Positions 26,861-34,363 of a stretch of 53,099 nucleotides of DNA are shown here, in pieces (position 1 is the first letter of the stretch; the number at the start of each line of letters is the position of its first letter). The position numbers and the translations under genes are program-made. The notes under the pieces are model-generated. The model saw nothing but the letters and a program-made list of their open reading frames with translations, searched no databases and had not been told where the DNA came from. This DNA is from an uncultured Alphaproteobacteria bacterium (lineage in GTDB: Bacteria; Pseudomonadota; Alphaproteobacteria; Caulobacterales; Aquidulcibacteraceae). The DNA is taken from contig CADEEA010000016.1 of assembly GCA_902826245.1 (NCBI GenBank), positions 1 through 53,099 on the forward strand, given 5' to 3'.

Positions 26861-27493
26861 TCACCACCGCAGCAGCCGCGCGCCTGCGAGCGCGCCGAAC
26901 GCGGCGCAAAGCGCGATGGAGATCACATACCAGGTGGTCACGAATGCGATCGAATCGATTGGGCAATACATCGAATACGCCATTGCGCCGACGCCTCCCG
27001 ACAGCGCCCCTATGGCGGCGCCAGTGAGCGTGAGGCGCGTTGGCGCGCAGCTGCGCGCAAGCCAGACCAGAAGCGCCGCCGTCGGCGCCGCCAACAGCGG
27101 CACCAACACCACGCACCAGGGAAAGCCCCCTCCGAGCCAGGCTTGCATGCGCTGCTCCGGCGCTTCGCCGATGAGCGCGATGACGGTCGCCAGCGCTGCA
27201 ATGCCAACAAACGCGAGGCCCGCGCCGATGCGCCAAGCGAGCGGGCGTCCGGGCCTCATTAAGCGCGCGGCCAGCGGCAGCATCGCGGCGGCGGCGGCGG
27301 CGGAAAACAGCGTTTTCCACATCACGGGCATGCGCGCTTCCATGAAGTCCTCGCGCACACCAGGTCCAACCGTGATCAGCGCGAGAGCAAGCCCAAGTCC
27401 GCACGCGAGCGTCAGCGCCAGGCGGCGCGTGTGGTCCTGCCGTCGCGGGCCGGCGCCGCGCGCGAGAAGTTCAATCAAGCGTCCGGTCTTCAT
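26861..27493 (-). CDS. nrsF: NrsF-like (DUF1109) membrane anti-sigma factor
   Basis: A 210-residue protein with six predicted helices, matching the DUF1109/NrsF family that holds SigF-type ECF sigma factors at the membrane. Cys127 (FPWCVVL) and Cys177 (SMYCPID) are 50 residues apart and fit the two conserved cysteines described for metal (chromate/cadmium) sensing in Caulobacter NrsF. The helical N-terminus MKTGRLIELLARGAG would contact sigma. The ATG overlaps the sigF stop (ATGA at 27490-27493), so the pair is co-translated. Confidence 0.9.
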   Translation of the reverse strand: MKTGRLIELLARGAGPRRQDHTRRLALTLACGLGLALALITVGPGVREDFMEARMPVMWKTLFSAAAAAAMLPLAARLMRPGRPLAWRIGAGLAFVGIAALATVIALIGEAPEQRMQAWLGGGFPWCVVLVPLLAAPTAALLVWLARSCAPTRLTLTGAAIGALSGGVGAMAYSMYCPIDSIAFVTTWYVISIALCAAFGALAGARLLRW

Positions 27494-28035
27494 GGCGCAC
27501 CCGCTTCGCCCATCAGCCGCATCAGCGTTTTCATCCCGCGGTGGATTGAAATCTTGATGTCGGATTCCGAGTACCCGGTCGCGTCAGCAGCCTCACGGAC
27601 GCTTTTTTCTTCAATTTTCACCAGCCGGATTGCCGCGCGCTGCTTTTCCGGCAGGCGTTCGAGCAGGGCGGCGACATCGCGGCGGGCGTCGCTGGCTTCG
27701 TATTCGGGATCGGCATCGCCGATATCAAGGTCGTCGATTGAATTGTGCACCCCGCGCCTACGCAGGCGGCGCAAATGGTCGATCAGCCGGTAGCGAGCAA
27801 TGGCGTACATCCACGCTGTCAGCGGGTAGGCGGGGTCGTAGGTATCGCGTTTGGTATGCAGCGCCACCAGAGTTTCCTGCACCAGATCTTCAGCGTCCTC
27901 CGGGGCGCCGCGCAGCCGATTGCGGAAAAACCCGCGCAACAGCGCCGCCGCCTCGGTCAGGAACGCGCGATGCGCGCTTTCCTCACCGGCGAGGCCTTTG
28001 AGCAAGAGGCCCCGGAGCTGGGTTTCATCCGCCAT
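27490..28035 (-). CDS. sigF: ECF-type RNA polymerase sigma factor, SigF-like
   Basis: A 181-residue ECF sigma factor. Region 2 has DAEDLVQETLVALHTKRDTY and PLTAWMYAIARYRLIDHLRR; region 4 has LPEKQRAAIRLVKIEEKSV and the helix-turn-helix ATGYSESDIKISIHRGMKTL. It is coupled to an NrsF-type anti-sigma, the arrangement of Caulobacter sigF-nrsF, where heavy metals release the sigma. The ATG at 28035 (MADETQLRG) is preferred over one at 28053. Its own promoter element suggests autoregulation. Confidence 0.93.
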   Translation of the reverse strand: MADETQLRGLLLKGLAGEESAHRAFLTEAAALLRGFFRNRLRGAPEDAEDLVQETLVALHTKRDTYDPAYPLTAWMYAIARYRLIDHLRRLRRRGVHNSIDDLDIGDADPEYEASDARRDVAALLERLPEKQRAAIRLVKIEEKSVREAADATGYSESDIKISIHRGMKTLMRLMGEAGAP

Positions 28036-28052
28036 CGCCAGTACTTGTAGCA

Positions 28053-28080
28053 AGTACGCGCGGCCCGTCGAGCCGGTTAC
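28053..28080 (-). promoter_or_regulatory. Predicted autoregulated promoter of sigF-nrsF
   Basis: On the minus strand GTAACC (28080-28075), a 16-base spacer and CGTACT (28058-28053) lie directly before sigF. The same arrangement precedes the YHS gene. GTAACC is the -35 element reported for Caulobacter SigF promoters. The short leader (about 12 nt) leaves little room if the start is 28035. Confidence 0.62.
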
Positions 28081-28133
28081 GCCGCCGGCGCGTAATGGGG
28101 AGTTGGGCGGTTAGGTTCAGCGAGAAGGCTCGT

Positions 28134-28973
28134 TTATTCTCGCCGCCGATACCCGTCCGCCGGATAAATCCCCAGCACCCTGAGCGACGCCGAGAAGAAC
28201 GCCAGTTCCTCCAAAGCGAGTTTGACCCCTCGCTCCTCCGGGTGACCTTCGATCTCGGCGTAGAACATCGCCGCCGAAAAGCCCCCGCCTTCGATGTAGC
28301 TTTCGAGCTTGGTCAGGTTCACGCCATTAGTGGCGAAGCCGCCGAGTGCTTTGTAGAGCGCCGCTGGCACGTTGCGCACGCGGAACATGAAGCTGGTCAT
28401 ACATGGGCCGACCCCGAGCGCCGCATTTTCCGCATCGCGCGCAAACACCAGGAACCGCGTGGTGTTGTGCTGGGCGTCGGCGATGTCGGCTTTGAGAATC
28501 TGGAGACCGTGAATCTCGGCCGCCAATGCCGACGCCAGCGCGCCGATCTTGGGATCGCCCAGTTCGGCGATTTCTCGCGCCGCGCCCGCAGTGTCTGCAG
28601 TCTTCACCGCGACCACGCCCAGTTCGCGTAATAAGCGTCGGCATTGGCCGAGCGCCTGCGGATGCGAGCGCACGTGGGTAAGTTTGTCCAGCGTTGCGCC
28701 GGGCAGCCCCAGCAATTGATGGCGGATTGGCTCAAAACGCTCGGCGACGATAAAGAGCCCAGATTCCGGGATAAGATGATGAACATCGGCGACGCGTCCC
28801 GCCACGGAATTCTCCACCGGGATCATCGCATAGCGCGCCTGACCTTCGCTGACCGCAGCAAAAGCATCTTCGAAGCTGGCGCAGGGCAGGGGTTGGAGCG
28901 TGGGATATGCCGCGCGCGCAGCGATATGGGAATTCGCGCCCAGTTCGCCTTGGAAGGAAATTCGGTCTGACAT
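28134..28973 (-). CDS. pheA: Prephenate dehydratase (monofunctional, with ACT domain)
   Basis: A 279-residue enzyme converting prephenate to phenylpyruvate for phenylalanine synthesis. The catalytic domain shows ISFQGELGANS, MIPVENSVAGRVADVH, KTADTAGAA and the catalytic TTRF at 171-174. A C-terminal ACT domain (about 187-270) with VPAALYKALGGFATNGVNL and TKLESYIEGG is the phenylalanine feedback site. No chorismate mutase domain is present. There is no clear ribosome binding site before the ATG at 28973, so a short-leader transcript is possible. It lies upstream of sigF but is probably independent. Confidence 0.95.
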   Translation of the reverse strand: MSDRISFQGELGANSHIAARAAYPTLQPLPCASFEDAFAAVSEGQARYAMIPVENSVAGRVADVHHLIPESGLFIVAERFEPIRHQLLGLPGATLDKLTHVRSHPQALGQCRRLLRELGVVAVKTADTAGAAREIAELGDPKIGALASALAAEIHGLQILKADIADAQHNTTRFLVFARDAENAALGVGPCMTSFMFRVRNVPAALYKALGGFATNGVNLTKLESYIEGGGFSAAMFYAEIEGHPEERGVKLALEELAFFSASLRVLGIYPADGYRRRE

Positions 28974-29126
28974 GGGCGCGTAGTTAGCTTAGCGGCGGCG
29001 GCGACGCCACCTGGGAGCGCCGGTTTGCAGTCGGCGGCCCGAGGTGGCGGCGGGCGAAAATATTGGGTAGGGCTCGTTTTGCCGCTCGACCGAGGGGGGG
29101 CAGCTGAGATTCGGTCCGGAGTAAAT

Positions 29127-29663
29127 ATGCGCAATTGGTTGGTTGTCGCCATTGGAGTTGCAGCGCTTGGCGCGTGCCAGGAGAAAGTTGGAGCGGAGCA
29201 TTCAAGCGCATGCGCGGCGAGCGCCAGCGCTGAATGGAGCGGCCTCAACGTGACCGCCGCCGTCGAGGGCGGCGATTGCGCATCGGCGCAAGCGACGCTG
29301 ACGATCAGGAGCGTGGGCGTTACGCTGTTCAGCGAAACGCACGCTGCGGCCAACGTGATGAGCTTGGCGCAAGCAAACGACGCCGCGGCGATGGAAACAG
29401 CGCTTGCCGATTGGATCAGCTCCGGCAATCACACCATGGCCACCAGCGGCGCGTTGCCCGATTGGCCGGCAGGCGCGGAGGCGCCGCAGAGTGGCGAGTT
29501 CCCTTTCTATCCCGAAGAGGCCATGACGCGCGAACGCTACCTCGCGCTCCGCGCCGCCGACGCGCCGTTATTTTGCTTTGTGCAAGGCATGGAAAGCCAA
29601 GCGTGCTTGGCGCTGCAGAACGGCGCTTTGGAGAAGGTTGGGTTACAGCTGTTTCCGGGTTAG
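29127..29663 (+). CDS. Lipoprotein of a three-copy local family (copy 1)
   Basis: A 178-residue lipoprotein (lipobox ALGAC, Cys17; ATG at 29127 with GGAG six bases upstream). The mature domain has Cys29, Cys51, Cys150 and Cys160, the last two spaced Cx9C, plus the strand segment SAQATLTIRSVGVTLF. The same cysteine layout and the TLTIRS, LPxW and RxxYxxLR motifs occur in the tandem pair at 48146-49212. I recognise no named family. The domain is probably periplasmic with two disulfides. The reading frame open from 29025 is an artefact of the leader. Confidence 0.82.
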   Translation: MRNWLVVAIGVAALGACQEKVGAEHSSACAASASAEWSGLNVTAAVEGGDCASAQATLTIRSVGVTLFSETHAAANVMSLAQANDAAAMETALADWISSGNHTMATSGALPDWPAGAEAPQSGEFPFYPEEAMTRERYLALRAADAPLFCFVQGMESQACLALQNGALEKVGLQLFPG

Positions 29664-29690
29664 AATGGCGTTTGCGGAGACGCTATTTTC

Positions 29691-29814
29691 CGTCAGCCTG
29701 AGCCGTCTCTGCGTCAGGCTGGGCCGTATCTGCGTCAGCCTGAGCCCGTCGAAGGCCGCATCGTGCCGGCCGCGGCGCTGGCGTCGCGCTTCGACAGGCT
29801 CAGCGTGACGCCAG
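29691..29814. repeat. REP-like repeat cluster, copy 2
   Basis: Three CGTCAG(C/G)CTG(A/G)GCC units run in one direction, the last as GCGTCAGCCTGAGCCCGTCG, and are followed by an inverted unit containing TTCGACAGGCTCAGCGTGAC. The cluster lies just downstream of the free-methionine sulfoxide reductase gene, and a matching cluster flanks its other side. Confidence 0.85.
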
Positions 29815-29883
29815 TCTCCGACGCCCCCGTGTTCTAGCCTGAGTTCCAGTCGCGCAAGCTTCGCACACAATGGCGCGGGAGAT

Positions 29884-30384
29884 TCACCTGACGGTCAGCA
29901 AATCAGCGCAGATCGCCTCGAGGCCGGCTTGATCGACCTCGTCGAAGGCGGCGAATTGCTCTGAATCGATGTCGAGCACGCCGGCAAGCGCACGGTCTGC
30001 GTCGAACACCGGCACGACAATTTCGGAATTGGAGCGGCTGTCGCAGGCGATGTGGCCTGGAAACGCATGTACGTCTGGCACGATAATGGTTGCGCGTTGC
30101 GCAGCAGCTGCGCCGCACACGCCCTTGCCAAACGGAATGCGCAGGCAGCCCAGTGTGCCCTGGTATGGGCCGACGACGAGTTCGTTGCTCCTGTCGGGAT
30201 CGACCAGATAAAAGCCGGTCCAGAAGAAGCGCTCAGGAAAAGCCTGCGCCAGCAAGCACGCTGCGCTTGCATAACGGGCGACGCGGTTTGGCTCGCCAGA
30301 GATGACAGCGGCGATTTCCGCGCGCAGGGCGGAATAGGTCTCGGCCTTGTTCGCGCCAGTGCTCGCCTTCACGGGGTTGTGCAT
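29884..30384 (-). CDS. msrC: Free methionine-(R)-sulfoxide reductase (GAF domain)
   Basis: A 166-residue GAF-domain enzyme that reduces free L-methionine-(R)-sulfoxide with thioredoxin. The three cysteines of the family are present: Cys80 in QGTLGCLRIPFG, Cys90 in GKGVCGAAA and Cys114 in HIACDSRSNSE, followed by the binding residue Glu121. The pattern RFFWTGFYLV is also typical. It is monocistronic and is flanked on both sides by REP-like repeats, with no obvious terminator of its own. Confidence 0.93.
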   Translation of the reverse strand: MHNPVKASTGANKAETYSALRAEIAAVISGEPNRVARYASAACLLAQAFPERFFWTGFYLVDPDRSNELVVGPYQGTLGCLRIPFGKGVCGAAAAQRATIIVPDVHAFPGHIACDSRSNSEIVVPVFDADRALAGVLDIDSEQFAAFDEVDQAGLEAICADLLTVR

Positions 30385-30440
30385 GGACTTGCTCCGGCCA
30401 CGTTGTTTTATGGACTGTCGGCGTGGCCGTCGGCAAGGTG

Positions 30441-30532
30441 CTGGCGTCGCGCTTCGATAAACTCAGCGTGACGCCATTCTTCGTCAGCTTGACGCCAACC
30501 TGCGTCAGCCTGAGCCTGTCGAAGGCCGCACC
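30441..30532. repeat. REP-like repeat cluster, copy 3
   Basis: An inverted unit (GCTTCGATAAACTCAGCGTG) is followed by a diverged middle unit and GCGTCAGCCTGAGCCTGTCG with the AAGGCCGCACC tail. The first 17 bases (CTGGCGTCGCGCTTCGA) are identical to those in copy 2. It lies between the reductase and the SIMPL gene. Confidence 0.85.
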
Positions 30533-30563
30533 TCGGCGGGGACGCGTCCAAAGGGAGACGATC

Positions 30564-31436
30564 ATGCGGGCTGTTATTTTAGCGTCAGGGATTATGGCAT
30601 TCGCTGGCGCGGCTTCAGCCCAAGAGCAACAATCCGGATTCGACCGCCCCTATTGGCTGGACCGTTCGGTGATCGAAGCAGTCGGCCGCGCCGAACTCGA
30701 AGTCATGCCCGACCGCGCGACATTTTCGATCACCTTCGAGCAGACCGAACGCGAAGCGGGCGAAGCATCGGCTCAGGCCGCCGATCGCGCGCGGCTTGCG
30801 GTCGCGGCCATGCGCCAGCGCGGCGGCCAGGCTGTGGAGATACGCTCGAGCGTGACGATGCAGGCCAATTACGAAGAATACCGCAATCGCGAAGGCGTGG
30901 TCGAGCAGCGCGAGGGCGCGGAGAATATCCGCTCCTACACTGCGAGGGTGCAACTCGATGTCGAGGTGACCGACATCGCCCGCGCCCCAGGCGTGCGCGC
31001 CGCCGCGCTAGCGGTCGGGCCCGAGCAGAGCCAGCCGCTGCAATTCTCGTTACGCATGACCGCCGAGCATCAGCGCCGTGTGTTCACCGCCGCCGCTGCG
31101 GACGCCGCCGCGCGCGGGCGCGCCGCCGCTGAAGCCACAGGCGCGCGGCTCGGGCCGCTGCTGGTGTTGCAGGAAGGCCAGGGTCCGTGCCTGGGCGAAT
31201 GGTACGGATCGCGACCGGGAACTTATGCGCCTGCGCCGCCCCCGCCGCCGCCTCCACCGTCCTATGCTGGCGATGAGGATGTCGTCGTAACAGGAAGTCG
31301 GAACGCAGGCGGGCGGGCTCAACAGCTACGCGTGACGCAGGAGCAAATCGACCGTCTCGACCTTCCCGCCGACATCGCCCCGATGCGGCTGCATTCTTCG
31401 GTGTGCGCGGTCTACGCCGCAGGCGCTGCCGGCTAG
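30564..31436 (+). CDS. SIMPL-domain (DUF541) periplasmic protein with TonB-box-like tail
   Basis: A 290-residue protein with signal MRAVILASGIMAFAGAASA. A SIMPL/DUF541 domain (about 35-210) shows VGRAELEVMPDRATFSITFE and the typical AADRARLAVAAMRQRG. A run of nine prolines and then DEDVVVTGSRN (237-247) follow; this looks like the TonB box of outer-membrane receptors and is unexpected here. A 30-residue tail ends the protein. The ATG at 30564 has AGGGAG upstream; the frame before it is REP repeat, not coding. The family has been linked to stress survival in other bacteria, but its function is uncertain. Confidence 0.87.
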   Translation: MRAVILASGIMAFAGAASAQEQQSGFDRPYWLDRSVIEAVGRAELEVMPDRATFSITFEQTEREAGEASAQAADRARLAVAAMRQRGGQAVEIRSSVTMQANYEEYRNREGVVEQREGAENIRSYTARVQLDVEVTDIARAPGVRAAALAVGPEQSQPLQFSLRMTAEHQRRVFTAAAADAAARGRAAAEATGARLGPLLVLQEGQGPCLGEWYGSRPGTYAPAPPPPPPPPSYAGDEDVVVTGSRNAGGRAQQLRVTQEQIDRLDLPADIAPMRLHSSVCAVYAAGAAG

Positions 31437-31591
31437 TCCATATTCGACTTGCGTTGCTCGAAGGCGCCGGAAGTCTTCAGCGCGATGATTTCCTCGCGGC
31501 GGGCGCGGTGTTTGCGGCTGCTCTTGAGATTGAGGCCGACGACCACCGACGCCACGATGATGAACACAATTAGCCCGACAATCCACTCCAT
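31433..31591 (-). CDS. 52-residue single-pass membrane protein
   Basis: A small gene below usual size cut-offs. It encodes an N-terminal helix (MEWIVGLIVFIIVASVVVGL) followed by a strongly charged cytoplasmic tail (KSSRKHRARREE, ending SNMD). GGAG lies nine bases before the ATG at 31591. Its TAG stop interleaves with the TAG of the convergent SIMPL gene as CTAG. Composition and ribosome binding site favour a real gene. Function is unknown. It sits between SIMPL and the tRNA gene, close to the tRNA 3' end. Confidence 0.72.
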   Translation of the reverse strand: MEWIVGLIVFIIVASVVVGLNLKSSRKHRARREEIIALKTSGAFEQRKSNMD

Positions 31592-31663
31592 CGCGCTGAT
31601 CTCCGGTCACTAACCTAGTGCCGCTGCCCCACAAAGAAAAGCGCTGACCGCTGGAGGCGGTAA

Positions 31664-31739
31664 TGGTGGGCGCGGAGGGACTCGAACCCCCAACCAGACC
31701 GTTATGAGCGGCCGGCTCTAACCATTGAGCTACGCGCCC
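31664..31739 (-). tRNA. tRNA with CAU anticodon (Ile2-type or elongator Met)
   Basis: A 76-nt cloverleaf including encoded CCA. The acceptor stem is GGGCGCG/CGCGCCC, the D-arm TAGCTCAATGGTTAGAGCC, the anticodon loop CTCATAA on a GGCCG/CGGTC stem, and the T-arm GGGGGTTCGAGTCCCTC. CAU can be elongator methionine or the lysidine-modified isoleucine tRNA read for AUA. The acceptor and loop look more like Ile2 to me, but a determinant-based search would be needed to decide. Confidence 0.93.
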
Positions 31740-31775
31740 GGAGCCGGGGGCATGTGCGGTGCGGCGCCTGCGCCG

Positions 31776-33524
31776 TCAAGCCTCGCCCTCGCCGCGCGCG
31801 TAGCCGACGATGGCGGCGCGGACGAAATCGTCAAAATTGATGGCGTCGAGGCTGTCAGGGTGCTTGGCCCAGGGCGGGCCGTCGAGCATCTGTATGCTGA
31901 TGTCGGGGCGCTTCCTGGAGCGGCGCAGCGAAATGGCGTGGGCGGTTTCCTTCTCCACCCATTCCGAGGTTGCGGCCGATTTCGACCAGCACAGATGGAA
32001 CAGGTCGCAGCGGTCGATCTCGCGGCGCAGGCGTGGGCCCCATTCTTCGCCGGATTTGAGCGAGGCGCGATCCCAGAAATGCTCGACGCCCGCCATCTGG
32101 TAAGCTGTGGCGATGGCCGAGACGGTTTCGCGATCTTTGCTCGAATAGGAGAGGAACACGCGCTTGTGCCGCTTGAGGCGCACGCGCTCGCCATCCGGGA
32201 GCGCCTTGGGGCGAGGCCCGGTCACACCGCGCGTGAAGGCGAGCACGCCGATCTGGGCGTCGTCGACAAACACGCGCGCGAGCACCACCACTTGTTTGAC
32301 GTCGGCATCGGCGGTGGCGGCGAATGAGAATTCTAGCGGCTCGCCCTCCCAGGTGCGGCGTTGCACCGAGCCGTCGCAGGCCGCGCCCTTCACTTCGAGC
32401 GCGACGCCAACGCTGGCGCCTAGCGCGACCTCGCCAATGCCCATGCTCTGCGGCGCTGAATCGGTGCGCGGATCGGCCTTGCGCGCCGCCTTGATCACGG
32501 CTTGCAGATCTTTCGGCTGATGGATGGCGATGCGCACTAATTCGGCTTCGCCGCGGCGGAGTTTTTTTGGGGCGAACGCGGTGGCGTCAGCAGGGGCGCT
32601 GGCGCCGCGCGCGCTCTCGGCGGCTTCTTGCTTGCTGCGCTTGCGGGCCAGCGGCGGCGGTTCCGGCGTGTCCGCGTCATTGTCATCTGCTTGTGGCGGC
32701 GGCGCAGCGGGAGCGGGTGCGCCGGCGGCGATGGGCGCCGGTGCAGGGTCCGATGCAGCATCGGGCGCCGGCTCGGGTTCGGCGGCAAGCGCCGGTTCGC
32801 CTTCGTCGATCGTGATCGCACGGGCGTCGTCTTCCGGCGCCGCAATCGTTATCTCCTCTAACGGAGGCGCTGGCGGTTCAGGTTCGCTGGGCGGCGGGAG
32901 CGCGTCCTCGCCTGCCAGCGTTTCTGCAGCCTCTCCGCCACTGGCCGTGACGCCGTCGTCGACTGCCGGGATTGGTTCGTCAGCATTTTCGTTTGCACGC
33001 GGCTCGACCGTTTCGAATTCTTGGTCTTCTGGCGCTGCGTGCTCGACCTGCTCAGCCTCTGGCGCCGGTTCCGGCGATAGCTCGACTGGTGGTGGCTCTT
33101 GCTCCGTTACCGGCATGGGTTCGGACGCAGGCTCTACCTCGGTGGGCGCCGGCGGCGCGGGCGCCTCCGCCTGTTGGCGGCCCTGCAGTAGCGCCGCTGC
33201 GCGCGCGCGCGCCTCTTCGATCGACATCGTCGGCCACAGCGCCGGAAGGAACGCAAACGCCCGCAAAGCGTCGGGCTCGACCAGGATCAGCTGCGCGCTC
33301 TTGAGCCGGTCCGCCAGCACCTGGAGGAGCGCGACAAACGCATCTTCGCGCGCGGCCGGCACGCTCAGGACGATCCCGATATTCGCCGCCCCGGCCAACG
33401 CCGCGCCCACAGCGTCACGGTCGGTAATGGCGTGCGCGGCGATGATATCGAGCCCAAACCCCTGGGCGATGTCGTCAAGCGCCGCCAGATCGACGCTGGC
33501 CGCCACCAGATAGCCGTTGGACAT
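31776..33524 (-). CDS. TIR-domain protein with acidic Pro-rich linker
   Basis: A 582-residue protein in four parts. Residues 1-120 form an alpha/beta domain of unclear family. Residues 120-315 are a Pro/Glu/Ala-rich low-complexity linker. Residues 325-445 form a beta-rich domain resembling one that accompanies TIR domains in other bacterial proteins. Residues 451-570 are a TIR domain (RVFLSYSSKDRETV, FWDRASLKSGEEW, LCWSKSAATSEWVEKE). Glu526 sits where NAD-cleaving TIR domains have their catalytic Glu. NAD hydrolysis or a scaffold role are both possible. It stands alone, downstream of nothing obvious and next to the tRNA. Confidence 0.88.
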   Translation of the reverse strand: MSNGYLVAASVDLAALDDIAQGFGLDIIAAHAITDRDAVGAALAGAANIGIVLSVPAAREDAFVALLQVLADRLKSAQLILVEPDALRAFAFLPALWPTMSIEEARARAAALLQGRQQAEAPAPPAPTEVEPASEPMPVTEQEPPPVELSPEPAPEAEQVEHAAPEDQEFETVEPRANENADEPIPAVDDGVTASGGEAAETLAGEDALPPPSEPEPPAPPLEEITIAAPEDDARAITIDEGEPALAAEPEPAPDAASDPAPAPIAAGAPAPAAPPPQADDNDADTPEPPPLARKRSKQEAAESARGASAPADATAFAPKKLRRGEAELVRIAIHQPKDLQAVIKAARKADPRTDSAPQSMGIGEVALGASVGVALEVKGAACDGSVQRRTWEGEPLEFSFAATADADVKQVVVLARVFVDDAQIGVLAFTRGVTGPRPKALPDGERVRLKRHKRVFLSYSSKDRETVSAIATAYQMAGVEHFWDRASLKSGEEWGPRLRREIDRCDLFHLCWSKSAATSEWVEKETAHAISLRRSRKRPDISIQMLDGPPWAKHPDSLDAINFDDFVRAAIVGYARGEGEA

Positions 33525-33714
33525 ATTTTCCCCTCGCCGCCCTTGTTTAGGGCTCCGCGCCTGGGGGGAGCAAGGATTCTCGGCCGTTGGGCGGGCTGTC
33601 CCGGGGCATTGAGGCAGGCCAAGTCCATCTATTGCTTCATTTGCTATTCAGGCTGGGTGTGGGCCAACTGGCCGAGCTGGCGCGACTTTGAGCGCCCATC
33701 GATGAGGACATGAC

Positions 33715-34218
33715 ATGCGATACAGAATTCTCTGCGCCGCGTTGGCTGGCGCCATGGCGTTGGCTTCGTGCGAAACCACCAGCGGCGCCTACGGGGGCGG
33801 GCCCCCACGCACGCAATTGTCGCAATGCATGCGCAACGCGCTGATCGGCGCAGCGGTAGGCGGCATTATTGGCGCCACTCAAGGTCCAGGCGAGAACCGC
33901 GCCGAGAACGCCGCCATCGGGGCGGCGGCGGGCGGGCTGGCCACTTATGGCGTCTGTCGCTGGCTGACAGCGCGCGAGCAGCAACGCGTGGAGAATGCAT
34001 ATTACCAATCGCTCAACACGGGCCAGGGCGTGAACCAAAGCTGGGAAGGCGAACAAGGCGGCACGCGCTCGCTCTCGGTTGCGCGTCCTGCGCCGGCGCC
34101 AGATCGCGGACCGGAATGCCGGCGCGTGAGCGCCACCGTCGGCGACGGCCAAACCACCCAAGCGCTGCCGCAGGAAACCTTCTGCCGCAACGCAAGCGGG
34201 CAATGGGTTCCGGCGTAG
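33715..34218 (+). CDS. Glycine-zipper outer membrane lipoprotein
   Basis: A 167-residue lipoprotein (ALASC, Cys19). A glycine-zipper segment follows (ALIGAAVGGIIGATQG and AAIGAAAGGLATYGVC, about 42-81), the pattern of Rickettsia 17-kDa-antigen-like proteins. The C-terminal half is polar with RGPECRRVSATVGDGQ and ends in an FCRNASGQW motif. It is probably an outer-membrane structural lipoprotein. A rho-independent terminator lies right after the stop, so it is monocistronic. Confidence 0.86.
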   Translation: MRYRILCAALAGAMALASCETTSGAYGGGPPRTQLSQCMRNALIGAAVGGIIGATQGPGENRAENAAIGAAAGGLATYGVCRWLTAREQQRVENAYYQSLNTGQGVNQSWEGEQGGTRSLSVARPAPAPDRGPECRRVSATVGDGQTTQALPQETFCRNASGQWVPA

Positions 34219-34233
34219 TACACTGCGAGCAGG

Positions 34234-34270
34234 GGGAAGGCCGGCGGAGGCGCTGGCCTTCCCTTTCCTT
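34234..34270 (+). terminator. Rho-independent terminator
   Basis: A 9-bp perfect stem (GGGAAGGCC / GGCCTTCCC, 12-nt loop) is followed by TTTCCTTCT, 15 bp after the glycine-zipper lipoprotein stop. Confidence 0.85.
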
Positions 34271-34363
34271 CTGCTCCTGACCCGGCCGTCCCCGGATTCA
34301 TATTAGCTTGAACGCTGTGCCCAGTGATCTTAGCTTTGCGCGGGAAGCAGGTCGGAGGTGGGG

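Noticed and set aside
30423..30563. N-terminal extension of the SIMPL protein
   Set aside because: These codons are REP repeat sequence; a proper signal peptide and AGGGAG start at 30564.
31664..31739. tRNA 3' end as an integration site for an island holding the TIR gene
   Set aside because: No integrase is nearby and I see no repeat of the tRNA 3' end elsewhere in the window; the TIR gene lies on the 5' side.
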